Counted from the first letter of the stretch, positions 25,524 through 33,902 are shown. The stretch is 64,000 nt of DNA from Streptomyces platensis (GCF_008704855.1 NZ_CP023691.1:2604001-2668000), one strand, 5' to 3'. Notes: generated by a model not told the origin, from the letters alone. Numbers and translations: made by a program.

Positions 25524-26516
25524 GTGTTCGGCAACTACCTGATCGGTCTGCGCGAGGGCCTGGAAGCCAGCCTCGTGGTCTGCATTCTCATCGCCTACCT
25601 GGTCAAGACCGGGAGGCGGGAGGCGCTGCGCCCGGTCTGGCTCGGTATCGCACTCGCCGTGGTGCTGTCGTTCGCGTTCGGTGCGGCGCTCCAGTTCGGT
25701 TCGCAGACGCTGACCTTCGAGGCCCAGGAAGCGCTCGGCGGTTCGCTGTCGATCATCGCGGTGGGCCTGGTGACGTGGATGGTCTTCTGGATGCGGCGCA
25801 CCGCGCGGCATCTGAAGCGGGAGCTGCACGGCAAGCTGGACGCGGCGCTCCGGATGGGCACCGTGGCGCTGGTGGTCACCGCGTTCCTGTCGGTGGGCCG
25901 CGAGGGCCTGGAGACCGCGCTGTTCATCTGGACGGCCGCGCAGTCCGCGAACGACGGCGTACGGCCGCTGGTGGGGGCGCTGCTGGGGCTGCTGACGGCG
26001 GTGCTGCTGGGCTGGCTGTTCTACCGCGGTGCGGTGCGGATCAACCTGGCGAAGTTCTTCACCTGGACCGGCGGCATGCTGGTGGTGGTCGCGGCGGGCG
26101 TGCTGGCGTACGGCTTCCACGATCTCCAGGAGGCGGACATCGTGCCGGGGCTGGGCACCCGGGCGTTCGACATCAGCGCGCAGATCCCGGCCGACAGCTG
26201 GTACGGGACGCTGCTGAAGGGCGTCTTCAACTTCCAGCCGGATCCGACGGTCCTTCAGGTCACGGTGTGGGCTCTGTATCTGATCCCCACCCTCGCCTTC
26301 TTCCTCGCCCCCGGTAGGGTTGCGCCGAATCGTGCCACCCCGGCGGCCGCCCCGTCCGCCCCGGTCGCCCCGAAGGAGCCCGAGCCCCATGACACGCAGG
26401 TCGCCGTTCCGGGTGCCCGTAACTCTGATGTCGGCAGCGACGGCGCTGGTGATACTGAGCGGGTGCATGACGGTGCACGGCGAGAGGGAGATGCTGCCGG
26501 CGGTGTCGAAGGCTGA
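25524..26516 (+). CDS. efeU: High-affinity iron permease EfeU (FTR1 family)
   Basis: A 330-residue membrane permease starting at GTG 25524. Two REGLE iron motifs are present, in the first helix (LREGLEAS) and the fourth (VGREGLETALF), among about seven helices. The helical core ends near residue 272 (LIPTLAFFLAPGR). The last 58 residues (PNRATPAAAPSAP to the stop) are hydrophilic and unlike the family. That tail is encoded by DNA that also encodes the start of the next gene, so the frame probably lost its original stop and now overlaps it by 128 bp. Confidence 0.93.
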   Translation: MFGNYLIGLREGLEASLVVCILIAYLVKTGRREALRPVWLGIALAVVLSFAFGAALQFGSQTLTFEAQEALGGSLSIIAVGLVTWMVFWMRRTARHLKRELHGKLDAALRMGTVALVVTAFLSVGREGLETALFIWTAAQSANDGVRPLVGALLGLLTAVLLGWLFYRGAVRINLAKFFTWTGGMLVVVAAGVLAYGFHDLQEADIVPGLGTRAFDISAQIPADSWYGTLLKGVFNFQPDPTVLQVTVWALYLIPTLAFFLAPGRVAPNRATPAAAPSAPVAPKEPEPHDTQVAVPGARNSDVGSDGAGDTERVHDGARREGDAAGGVEG

Positions 26517-27375
26517 GGGCGCCAAGGCCCTCACCCGCTTCACCGACAGCTTCAACAAGACGTACCGGGAGCTGGACCCGAAGCGGAACCCCTCCTTCGA
26601 GGGGGGCGCGCTGCTGGCGATCGACCAGGCCGGGATAAAGGCGTCACAGGCCCTGCGGCCGCAGGGCAACCCGGACTTCCCCGCGCTGGAGCTGACGGAG
26701 CCGCGCTTCACCATCCCCAAGCAGGCGGGCTGGCCGAAGTACTTCATCGCGGACGCGCTCAGCAACCGCAAGGACGCCAAGGGCCACCCCACCCGGTGGT
26801 TCCTGGTGTTCAGCCGCAACGGCATCGACGAGAAGTGGCGCGCGGTGTACTTCGCGCAGTTCCCGGGCAACAAGGCGCCGGAGCTGAAGACGAAGGACGG
26901 CTACGCCGAGGCGGTGCCGCTCGGCTCCGGCTCCGGTCTGACGGTGGCCCCCGGCAAGCTGAGCCGGGCCTATGCGGACTTCCTCAACACCGGTAAGGGC
27001 AGCGTGTTCGCGCCCGGTCCGCAGACCGACGGCTGGCGCGCCCGGCGCGCCAAGGACGCCCGCCAGGTCGGTTCGCGCATCCAGTGGCAGGACTCCCCCT
27101 CGGACCATCCGCCGGTGGCGCTGCGGACCACGGACGGCGGGGCCCTGGTGTTCTTCTCGACCGTCTACCACCAGCAGCAGACGATGTTCGCCGGGGCGAC
27201 GATCCGGGTGCCGGCGAATCTGCGGGGCCTGGTGGTGGGGCCGGAGAAGAGGACCAACCGGATGGCCTTCACCACCGTCTCCTCCCAGGCGGTCACGGTG
27301 CCGGCCAAGGGCTCCGGCGACAAGGTCGTCATCCTGAACCGGCGGGAGGGCAAGACGTCGGTGGAGCCGCAGTAG
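26389..27375 (+). CDS. Lipoprotein of unknown function
   Basis: A 328-residue protein starting at ATG 26389 behind AAGGAG. The signal peptide (MTRRSPFRVPVTLMSAATALV) ends in a lipobox, ILSGC. The mature part contains TDSFNKTYRELDPKRNPSFE, WFLVFSRNGIDEKWRAVYF and DGGALVFFSTVYHQQQTMF, without known catalytic motifs; it reads like a secreted beta-rich binding protein. Its first 128 bp are inside the efeU frame, so it is translated as part of the efe operon. A role at the cell surface next to the iron system is plausible but unproven. Confidence 0.88.
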   Translation: MTRRSPFRVPVTLMSAATALVILSGCMTVHGEREMLPAVSKAEGAKALTRFTDSFNKTYRELDPKRNPSFEGGALLAIDQAGIKASQALRPQGNPDFPALELTEPRFTIPKQAGWPKYFIADALSNRKDAKGHPTRWFLVFSRNGIDEKWRAVYFAQFPGNKAPELKTKDGYAEAVPLGSGSGLTVAPGKLSRAYADFLNTGKGSVFAPGPQTDGWRARRAKDARQVGSRIQWQDSPSDHPPVALRTTDGGALVFFSTVYHQQQTMFAGATIRVPANLRGLVVGPEKRTNRMAFTTVSSQAVTVPAKGSGDKVVILNRREGKTSVEPQ

Positions 27376-27395
27376 CGGCGGCCGGACCGCGGAGA

Positions 27396-27436
27396 CGCCG
27401 AAGGGCCGCCGGGGTGCTCCCGGCGGCCCTTCGGCG
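27396..27436. terminator. Strong bidirectional terminator
   Basis: A perfect 18-bp stem (27396-27413 with 27419-27436) and 5-nt loop, CGCCGAAGGGCC as its outer arm, lies between the efe operon and the convergent prim-pol-like gene. Confidence 0.85.
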
Positions 27437-27472
27437 TACGGACGGTGGTGCGCGGACGGGGCGCGGGCCCGG

Positions 27473-28216
27473 TCAGCGGCCGATCGGCCAGGCGTGCGCC
27501 TCGTGGTGGTGCGGCTCGCGGTCGTTGAACTCCGCGCAGGCGTCGGTGAGCGACTCCAGCAGCGTCAGCGGGTCGGGCAGCGGCAGCTCGGGGCCGCGCA
27601 GCCAGGTCACCGCGGGCTGGTCGCCGGGCAGGGTCGAGGGCGGCAGCAGCACATAGCTGCCGCGGCAGTGCCAGCGCAGCCCCGGATGCTCGTCCATGGT
27701 CTCGGGGTGGCAGTCCAGCTCGCAGGGCCACCACTCGTCCTCGTCGTCCGGGGTGCCGCGGGTGGCGGTGAAGAAGAGCATCCGGCCGTCACCGAAACCG
27801 GCGCCGAGGGTGATCGGTCCGACGTCGATGCCCGCGGCGTCCAGCCGTCCCAGGGCGCTGCGGCCCGCCTCGACGGGGACGTCCAGCACGTCATGGGTGA
27901 TGCCGGTGGCGGTGATGAAGTTGGCCTGCGGGAGGGTGCGGACCCAGGCGGCGACCTTGTCGCGGTCGGTGGTGGCGACGGTCTGCCAGCCGAAGGAGAC
28001 GGGGTGGCGGCCGGGGGTGGGACAGCCGATGCGTTCACAGGAACAGCCGTAGCCGGAAGGATGCGCCGCCGGGGCCACCGGGAATCCCGCGTCGGCCGCC
28101 GCCAGCAGCAGGTCCTCGCGGCTGCGCGCAGCCGCTGATCCCGTGTCCGTATCGCCGCCGTCCGATCCGCTCTTCGGCCGGCGCAGCCACTGGGAGAACC
28201 TGCTCTTGCGTTCCAT
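27473..28216 (-). CDS. Bifunctional primase/polymerase N-terminal domain protein
   Basis: A 247-residue protein beginning MERKSRFSQWLRRPKSG. It resembles the short Streptomyces prim-pol N-terminal domain proteins: AADAGFPVAPAAHPSGYGC, CSCERIGCPTPGRHP (Cys cluster), VSFGWQTVATTD, FITATGITHDVLDVPVEAG, and a C-terminal RGSYVLLPPSTLPGD. The helicase part of full prim-pol proteins is missing. The usual Asp-x-Asp catalytic pair of prim-pols appears only as DVLDVP, so DNA synthesis is not assured. It ends against the terminator and stands alone. Confidence 0.75.
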   Translation of the reverse strand: MERKSRFSQWLRRPKSGSDGGDTDTGSAAARSREDLLLAAADAGFPVAPAAHPSGYGCSCERIGCPTPGRHPVSFGWQTVATTDRDKVAAWVRTLPQANFITATGITHDVLDVPVEAGRSALGRLDAAGIDVGPITLGAGFGDGRMLFFTATRGTPDDEDEWWPCELDCHPETMDEHPGLRWHCRGSYVLLPPSTLPGDQPAVTWLRGPELPLPDPLTLLESLTDACAEFNDREPHHHEAHAWPIGR

Positions 28217-28378
28217 CTATCCCCTCACTTCGAGCGGTGGTCTGGGATCAATGCTGCCACCATCCTGCTCCTCGGGTGACCGGTGTGCGGATCCGGGGTG
28301 AACGAAGGACGGAGAAATACCGGCAATTCGGGGCATCAGCGGCACACCGGCGCCGCCGGGGCCCGGCGATCCGTCCGT

Positions 28379-28978
28379 TCAGCCGCGCGGACGCAGCCCC
28401 CGCAGCACCTGGTCGACCAAGGTGTCGACGAAGTCGTAGGTCAATTCGCCGGTACGCATCAGCCAGCGCTGTGAGAAGGGACTCAGCAGCATCTCGGCGG
28501 CGATCCGCACATCGATATCGGCGGCGACCTCGCCGGTTTCCTGGGCCGCCCGCAGCCGGTCGACATAGAGCCGGGTGCCGGGCTCGCTCAGCCGGGCGAC
28601 GAAGGTGCGGGAGAGCTCCTCGTCGTTCGCACCCGCCGCCGCGAGGGCGCGGTAGGGGGCCTGGAACGCCGGGTCGTTGAATTCGTCGGCGGTGGCCCGC
28701 AGCACGAACTTGAGGTCCGCGGCCAGATCGCCGGTGTCGGGGAGGCCCTTTGCGTCGTAGTCGTCGACCGTGGCGGTGAACGCGTCGAGCAGCACGGCGG
28801 CCTTGGAGGGCCACCAGCGGTAGATCGTCTGCTTGCCGACCCCGGCCCGGGAGGCGATGCCTTCGATCGTGAGCTTGTCGTAGCCGACCTCGCCGACGAG
28901 TGCGAGGGCGGCATCGAAGATCGCGCGGCGGGAGCGTTCGCTGCGGCGGGAGGAGTCGGGGGTCGAGGTGTTGGCCAT
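28379..28978 (-). CDS. TetR family transcriptional regulator
   Basis: A 199-residue regulator. The helix-turn-helix reads IEGIASRAGVGKQTIYRWWP (about residues 42-61), followed by a TetR C-terminal domain (PFSQRWLMRTGELTYDFVDTLVDQVLRGL). It diverges from a small plus-strand gene at 29099. The shared 120-bp gap holds three palindromes with the core GAGACG-N3-CGTCTC, which should be its operators and imply autoregulation plus control of the divergent gene. No transporter is adjacent, so its physiological target is open. Nothing is seen in 28217-28378 beyond the upstream region of the prim-pol gene. Confidence 0.92.
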   Translation of the reverse strand: MANTSTPDSSRRSERSRRAIFDAALALVGEVGYDKLTIEGIASRAGVGKQTIYRWWPSKAAVLLDAFTATVDDYDAKGLPDTGDLAADLKFVLRATADEFNDPAFQAPYRALAAAGANDEELSRTFVARLSEPGTRLYVDRLRAAQETGEVAADIDVRIAAEMLLSPFSQRWLMRTGELTYDFVDTLVDQVLRGLRPRG

Positions 28979-29002
28979 GTCGCGGAGTCTAGCGGGGAGG
29001 AG

Positions 29003-29074
29003 GCGAGACGTATCGTCTTGACGAGACGCTGCGTCTCGTACATAGTGGAGGCCTAGCGAGACGAACCGTCTCGC
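29003..29074. promoter_or_regulatory. Triple TetR operator
   Basis: Three sites share the core GAGACG-N3-CGTCT: an imperfect one at 29003-29020, a perfect 9-1-9 palindrome at 29021-29039 (ACGAGACGC T GCGTCTCGT) and a perfect 8-3-8 palindrome at 29056-29074 (GCGAGACG AAC CGTCTCGC). They cover the region between the tetR start and the small gene start. Confidence 0.85.
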
Positions 29075-29098
29075 CAGTCCAGGAGGAAGGGGAATCCC

Positions 29099-29302
29099 AT
29101 GAGCAAGGGAAATGCGGGCGGGATGCTCGGCGGGTGGGGGTCCCCCCGCGCCGTTCAGGCGTGGGGGAGGACCCGGAACAAGCTCTCGCGGGGCGCCCTG
29201 CGCGGCGGCGGGGACACCGGCCGCGGCGGCCGGGGACAGGACGGGCAGGACCGGCGCGGGGAGCTGCTGCGCAAGTTCCAGGAGCGGGCCCGGAAGGGGT
29301 GA
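29099..29302 (+). CDS. Small basic protein, DUF6243-like, with an inserted repeat
   Basis: A 67-residue protein with AGGAGGAAGG before ATG 29099. The start (MSKGNAGGMLG) and the rest (GRTRNKLSRGALRGGGD, then RRGELLRKFQERARKG) resemble small Streptomyces DUF6243 proteins. Between them lie about 12 residues (GWGSPRAVQAW) encoded by a C-run/G-run intergenic repeat that has inserted in frame. Function unknown; the promoter carries three TetR sites. The family assignment is from memory of short motifs. Confidence 0.6.
   Translation: MSKGNAGGMLGGWGSPRAVQAWGRTRNKLSRGALRGGGDTGRGGRGQDGQDRRGELLRKFQERARKG
29134..29171. repeat. Streptomyces-type repeat inserted inside a coding sequence
   Basis: GTGGGGGTCCCCCC at one end and GCGTGGGGGAGGA at the other form the same kind of element as at 21727-21769 (reverse complement). 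Here it lies inside the small DUF6243-like gene without breaking the frame. Confidence 0.55.
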
Positions 29303-29473
29303 CCGGCGCGACGCGGGGTCCCCCGGGCGGCGGGGGCGCCCGCCGGCCGGGGTGCGCCGCGGGCCACTCGAACGGCGCACGGCCCGCGGCACGGGGGCTT
29401 CGCGCGATGGACGATTTGGGAGCGCGTACGGGATTCCGTACCCGCCCCGAGTGCCCACCGTGAGGAGCCCTCC

Positions 29474-30319
29474 TTGCGTACCTCCCGGCGCAGCGCCACC
29501 CCCCGCCGCTATCTGATGTGCCCGCCGACGTACTTCCGGGTCAGCTACTCCATCAACCCCTGGATGGACCCCGGCAAACCCGTGGATCTCGCGCTGGCCC
29601 ACACCCAGTGGGAGGACCTGCGCGACCGCTACCGCGCGCTCGGCCACACCGTCGAGGAGCTGCCGCCGCACCCCGCCTTCCCCGACATGGTCTTCGCCGC
29701 CAACGGCGCCACCGTGGTGGACGGCCGGGTGCTCGGCGCCCGGTTCGCCTTCGCCGAGCGGCACGGCGAAGCCGCGGTGCATGCCGAGTGGTACCGCGCG
29801 CACGGGTTCCGCGCGGTGCGGGAGCCGCAGAACGTCAACGAGGGCGAGGGCGACTTCGTGGTCACCGCGTCCTGGCTGCTGGCCGGCCGCGGGTTCCGCA
29901 GCAGTCCGCTGTCCCACGCGGAGGCCCAGGAGTACTTCGCCCGCCCGGTGATCGGCCTCGATCTCGTCGATCCGCGCTACTACCACCTGGATACGGCGCT
30001 GTGCGTGCTCGACCCCGGCAGCGGAGAGCCCGGCGGCCGGGCCGAGGTCATGTACTACCCCGGCGCGTTCTCCGCCGGGAGCCGGGCCGTGCTGGCGCGG
30101 CTGTTCCCCGACGCGCTGCTCGCCGGCCCGGCCGACGCGGCGGCGTTCGGGCTGAACGCGGTGTCCGACGGGCGCCATGTGCTGCTGCCCCAGGCGGCGG
30201 TGGGGCTCTTCGGGCCGCTTCGGGAGCGGGGGTACGAGCCGGTCGGCATGGATCTGACGGAATTGCTGAAGGGGGGCGGGAGCGTGAAGTGCGTGACGGG
30301 AGAGCTCCGCCCGGGGTGA
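29474..30319 (+). CDS. Dimethylarginine dimethylaminohydrolase / amidinotransferase-fold hydrolase
   Basis: A 281-residue enzyme of the guanidine-modifying (pentein) superfamily. It has the Asp-containing substrate motif FPDMVFAANGATV, the catalytic His in YYHLDTALCVLD, and the nucleophile Cys273 in GGSVKCVTGEL. This set is typical of DDAH-like proteins that hydrolyse methylarginine or related amidines to citrulline; in actinomycetes such genes often accompany ornithine aminotransferase, which is not present here. The start is TTG 29474 with GAGGAG upstream. The 29303-29473 gap shows nothing but GC-rich sequence. Confidence 0.88.
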   Translation: MRTSRRSATPRRYLMCPPTYFRVSYSINPWMDPGKPVDLALAHTQWEDLRDRYRALGHTVEELPPHPAFPDMVFAANGATVVDGRVLGARFAFAERHGEAAVHAEWYRAHGFRAVREPQNVNEGEGDFVVTASWLLAGRGFRSSPLSHAEAQEYFARPVIGLDLVDPRYYHLDTALCVLDPGSGEPGGRAEVMYYPGAFSAGSRAVLARLFPDALLAGPADAAAFGLNAVSDGRHVLLPQAAVGLFGPLRERGYEPVGMDLTELLKGGGSVKCVTGELRPG

Positions 30320-30338
30320 CGTTCCGCGCGGGACGGGG

Positions 30339-31289
30339 TCAGGACCAGTCGTCGCCCCAGGCGGCGTCGCGGGCCGCTCGGTAGTGGGTGCCGTGGCGTT
30401 TGGTCACGGTGGTGCGTTGCAGGTTCTCGTCGGTGGTGCACAGGTCCAGGAGGACCTGGCCCTTGCGGAGTTGGGGTTTGCGGATGATGCGCGCGGAGGC
30501 GGGGGTGGCGTCGAGGGTGGTGGCGGCCACGTAGCTGAACTTCTCGTCCTCGTACGGGAGGGAGCCGCCCTTGACCTGGCGGTGCAGGGAGGAGCGGTTG
30601 ACCCGGGCGGAGAAGTGGCACCAGTCCTCTCCGGGGACGATCGGGCAGGTATCGCTGTGCGGGCAGGGGGCGACGATGCGCAGACCGGCCTCGGTGAGCT
30701 GGGTGCGGGCCTCGCGGATGCGGAGGTAGCCGTCGGGGGTGCCGGGTTCGATCAGGACGACGGTGCGGGCCGCGGTGGCCGCGGCGACGACGGCGCGGCG
30801 GTCCTCGGGGCGGAGTTCGCCGAGGACATACGAGACCGTGACCAGGTCGGTGCCGGCGGGGACGGTCAGGCCCTCGCCGATGATCTGCCGCTGCCAGGTG
30901 ACGTCGGGGAGGAACGTGGCGGCCAGTTCCCTGCCGAGGTCCAGGGCGGGCTGGGCCCAGTCCAGGACGGTGCTGTGGTGGCCTTCCCAGGTGGCGGCGG
31001 CGGCCCAGGTGGCGGCGCCGGTGCCGCCGCCGATGTCCACATGGGTGGCCGGGGACCAGTCGGGGACCCGGGCGGCGAACGCGGTCAGCGCGGCCCGTAC
31101 GGCTTCGAAGGTGGCCGGCATGCGGTAGGCGGCGTACGCGGCCACATCCGCGCGGTCGCGCAGGACCGGGGCGTCGGTGGGGGTACGCCCCCGGTAGTTG
31201 GCGATCAGCCGGTCGACGGCCTGCGCGGTCTGCTTGGGCGGCAGGCCGTCGAGCAGGCCCGCCAGAGCGGCGCGCAGTTCCTCGTGCAT
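30339..31289 (-). CDS. Rsm22-like small ribosomal subunit methyltransferase family protein
   Basis: A 316-residue protein with an SAM-binding Rossmann core (THVDIGGGTGAATWAA, VLDWAQPALDLGRELA, LVTVSYVLGEL, VVLIEPGTPDGYLRI). Downstream is the Cys-rich segment CPHSDTCPIVPGEDWCHF, which in mitochondrial homologues (METTL17/Rsm22) binds an iron-sulfur cluster. A TAGAAT hexamer (31297-31302) ends 7 nt before ATG 31289, with no ribosome site, so the transcript is probably leaderless. It is thought to act on the small ribosomal subunit; bacterial members are poorly studied. Confidence 0.88.
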   Translation of the reverse strand: MHEELRAALAGLLDGLPPKQTAQAVDRLIANYRGRTPTDAPVLRDRADVAAYAAYRMPATFEAVRAALTAFAARVPDWSPATHVDIGGGTGAATWAAAATWEGHHSTVLDWAQPALDLGRELAATFLPDVTWQRQIIGEGLTVPAGTDLVTVSYVLGELRPEDRRAVVAAATAARTVVLIEPGTPDGYLRIREARTQLTEAGLRIVAPCPHSDTCPIVPGEDWCHFSARVNRSSLHRQVKGGSLPYEDEKFSYVAATTLDATPASARIIRKPQLRKGQVLLDLCTTDENLQRTTVTKRHGTHYRAARDAAWGDDWS

Positions 31290-31329
31290 GGGGGAAATTC
31301 TACGGCGCCCGGCGGGGTGCCCGGCCTGG

Positions 31330-32466
31330 TCAGGTGGCACGGGCCACCGCGCGGGCCAGCCGGGTGGCGGCCGCGGCGCGGGGGGCGCTGCCGCTGTCGC
31401 GGCGGCGGGGGTGGACCGTATTGGCGAGCAGGACGAGGAAGGTGTCGGTGGCGCGGTCCAGGACCAGGCTGGTGCCGGTGAAACCGGTGTGCCCGGCCGC
31501 GCCGCGGCCCGCCAACTCGCCCATGAAATACGGCTGGTCGACGCCGAAGCCGAGACCGGGCGGATCGAGGAGGGCGGCGACGGCGCCGGGGCCGAGGATC
31601 CGGGCGGTGCCGTAGGTGCCGCCATTGAGGAGGGTGCGGCACAGGACGGCCAGGTCCTGGGCGGTGGAGAAGAGCCCGGCGTGGCCGGCGACGCCGCCCA
31701 GCGCCCAGGCGTTCTCGTCGTGCACCTCGCCGCGGATCAGGCCGCGGTCCGCCTTGGCCCAGGGCCGCCGCTGGTCCTCGGTGGCCGCCACGCCGTGCGG
31801 TGCCAGCGGTCCGTAGGAGGTGCTGGACATGCCCAGCGGGCCGGTGATGCCGTCACGGATCAGGGCGTCGAGCCGTTGGCCGGTGCACTGCTCCAGGATC
31901 AGCTGGAGGGCGATGAGGTTGAGGTCGGAGTAGCGGTGGCCGGGGCTGCGGCCGCCGCTGGGGGCCGCCGCCTCCCGCCACAGCAGCGCCAGTTGGGCGG
32001 CGCGGTCCGGGTGGTCGTAGAAGGGGAGCTCGGGGGCGAGCCCCGAGGTGTGGGTGAGCAGCTGCCGGACGGTGAGGCCCGGGGCGAAGGCCGGGAGCCG
32101 GTCCCGGACCTCCTCGTCGAGGGCCAGCCGGCCCTGTTCGACCTGCTGGATCGCGGCGACGGCGGTGAACAGCTTGCTGAGCGAGGCCAGGTCGAAGACG
32201 GTGCCGACCCGCATCGGCTCCCACAGGTCGCGGGGCAGATCGACGCCGCGGTCCCGCTCGGGGTCGTAGGACCGGTAGCGCAGCGCCCAGCCGGCGGCGG
32301 CCTCGGCGGCGACGACCGGGCCCCGGCCGGCCAGTACGACGACGCCGGGGGCCCAGGCCGGCCGGCCCTCGGGCAGCGCCCGCACCCCGCGGACCAGCCG
32401 TTCCGTCCAGCCGGGGTCCAGCCCCGCGCGGGCCGGTGTTCCGTAGGTGAGTACCGTCGCGTTCAG
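31330..32466 (-). CDS. Serine hydrolase, class C beta-lactamase/DD-peptidase family
   Basis: Motifs of the family are SLSK (SxxK nucleophile), YSDLNL (YxN-type) and GHTGFTG (HTG, KTG equivalent), with LLTHTSGL between. Homology continues upstream of the first conventional start (GTG 32385) to NATVLTYGTPARAGLDP, the usual N terminus of Streptomyces members. The only start-like codon there is CTG 32466, with AGAGG about 9 nt before it, and it overlaps the TGA of the exporter gene as CTGA. I therefore start it at CTG, giving 378 residues. No signal peptide is seen, so the enzyme is probably cytoplasmic. The substrate is unknown. Confidence 0.85.
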   Translation of the reverse strand: MNATVLTYGTPARAGLDPGWTERLVRGVRALPEGRPAWAPGVVVLAGRGPVVAAEAAAGWALRYRSYDPERDRGVDLPRDLWEPMRVGTVFDLASLSKLFTAVAAIQQVEQGRLALDEEVRDRLPAFAPGLTVRQLLTHTSGLAPELPFYDHPDRAAQLALLWREAAAPSGGRSPGHRYSDLNLIALQLILEQCTGQRLDALIRDGITGPLGMSSTSYGPLAPHGVAATEDQRRPWAKADRGLIRGEVHDENAWALGGVAGHAGLFSTAQDLAVLCRTLLNGGTYGTARILGPGAVAALLDPPGLGFGVDQPYFMGELAGRGAAGHTGFTGTSLVLDRATDTFLVLLANTVHPRRRDSGSAPRAAAATRLARAVARAT

Positions 32467-33779
32467 AGCCTGGTCCTCTCGCCTGCCGTGCTCCCGTTGC
32501 TCTCCCCCCTACGCTGCCACGGGCGGCACATTCCCAGGAAGCTCACGAGCGCCAACACGGCGCAGGAGAGCTGAACGAGGGCCATCGGCACGGCGGTCCG
32601 CTCGCCCGCGATCCCCACCAGCGGGGAGGCCACCGAGCCGAGGAGGAAGGTGGAGGTGCCAAGCAGCGCGGAGGCGGAGCCGGCCGCGTGCGGGGTGCGC
32701 AGCAGCGCCAGGGTGTTGGTGCTCGGCATGACCAGGCCCATCGAGGCCATCAGGACGAAGAGGCCGGCGGCCATCGGCACCAGACCGACCGGACCGAAGA
32801 CCCCGGCGGACATCAGGAGCAGCGAGGTCGCGGCGAGCGCGGTCAGCGCCAGGCCGGTGCCGAGCACCTTGTCCAGGCCGACCCGGCCGACCAGCAGCTT
32901 GCCGTTGATCTGGCCGAGGACCACCAGGCCGACGGAGTTGATGCCGAAGAGCAGGCTGAAGGTCTGCGGGGAGGCGCCGTAGATCTCCTGGATCACGAAC
33001 GGCGAGGCGGAGATATAGGCGAAGAGGGCGGCGAAGGCGAAGGCGCCGACGAGGACGTAGCCGGAGAAGACCCGGTCGGCGAGCAGATCGCGCATGGTGC
33101 GCAGGGTCTGGCCGAGGCCGCCGGAGTGCCGGCGCGCGGGCGGCAGGGTCTCGTCGAGCTTGCGCCACACCAGGAGGGTGAGTGCCACCCCGACGGCGGT
33201 GAGGACGACGAAGACGCCGCGCCAGTCGGTGAGCCGGAGGATCTGGCCGCCGATGAGCGGGGCGACGACCGGCGCCACCCCGGAGATCAGCATCAGGGTG
33301 GAGAAGAACCGGGCCATCGCCACACCGTCGTACAGATCGCGGACCACCGCCCGCGCGATGACGATGCCGGCCGCGCCCGCCAGGCCCTGCAACAGGCGGA
33401 AGGCGATGAGGAGTTCGGCGCTGGTGGCGATGGCACAAAGGGCGGTCGCCAGGATGTAGATCACCATGCCGGCCAGCAGCGGGCGGCGGCGGCCCCACTT
33501 GTCGCTCATCGGGCCGACGATCATCTGCCCCAGCGCCATGCCCGCCAGGCACGTGGTGAGGGTGAGCTGGACGGTGGCGGCCGGGCTGTGCAGGGCGGCG
33601 GTGACCTGCGGCAGGGCCGGGAGGTACATGTCCATGGAGAGCGGCGGGACCGCCGTGAGACCGCCGAGGACGAGGGTGACGAGGAGGCTGGTGCGGCGGG
33701 ACGCGGCCGGTGCTGCTGCCGCGCCCCGCTCGGCTATGGCGGGAAGGTCCTGGGTCTCGGCCGTGCCGGGCTCCGTCAT
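32463..33779 (-). CDS. Bcr/CflA family multidrug MFS exporter (12 TM)
   Basis: A 438-residue drug:proton antiporter. Family marks are LSMDMYLPALPQVTAAL in TM1, GPMSDKWGRRRPLL (motif A) and FRLLQGLAGAAGIVIARAVVRDL (TM4). I chose ATG 33779 (MTEPGTAETQ) because GGAG lies 6 nt before it; in-frame starts reach up to 33824. Its stop is fused to the CTG start of the serine hydrolase gene, so the two are made together. Export of an antibiotic alongside a hydrolase is one reading, but no inducer or regulator is adjacent. Confidence 0.92.
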   Translation of the reverse strand: MTEPGTAETQDLPAIAERGAAAAPAASRRTSLLVTLVLGGLTAVPPLSMDMYLPALPQVTAALHSPAATVQLTLTTCLAGMALGQMIVGPMSDKWGRRRPLLAGMVIYILATALCAIATSAELLIAFRLLQGLAGAAGIVIARAVVRDLYDGVAMARFFSTLMLISGVAPVVAPLIGGQILRLTDWRGVFVVLTAVGVALTLLVWRKLDETLPPARRHSGGLGQTLRTMRDLLADRVFSGYVLVGAFAFAALFAYISASPFVIQEIYGASPQTFSLLFGINSVGLVVLGQINGKLLVGRVGLDKVLGTGLALTALAATSLLLMSAGVFGPVGLVPMAAGLFVLMASMGLVMPSTNTLALLRTPHAAGSASALLGTSTFLLGSVASPLVGIAGERTAVPMALVQLSCAVLALVSFLGMCRPWQRRGESNGSTAGERTRL

Positions 33780-33902
33780 GCGGGTCTCCATGGCGATAGA
33801 TGGCTGCACCATGGTGTCATGCACGGAACGCCTTCTGACCGGTTTCGGACCGGTCCCTTCGGCCTAGGACAGACCTGCCCCGGACCTAGGGCAAACGTCC
33901 CG

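Noticed and set aside
29003..29074. GAGACG/CGTCTC repeats considered as a CRISPR fragment
   Set aside because: Each unit is palindromic and placed as an operator between divergent genes; spacer lengths are irregular.
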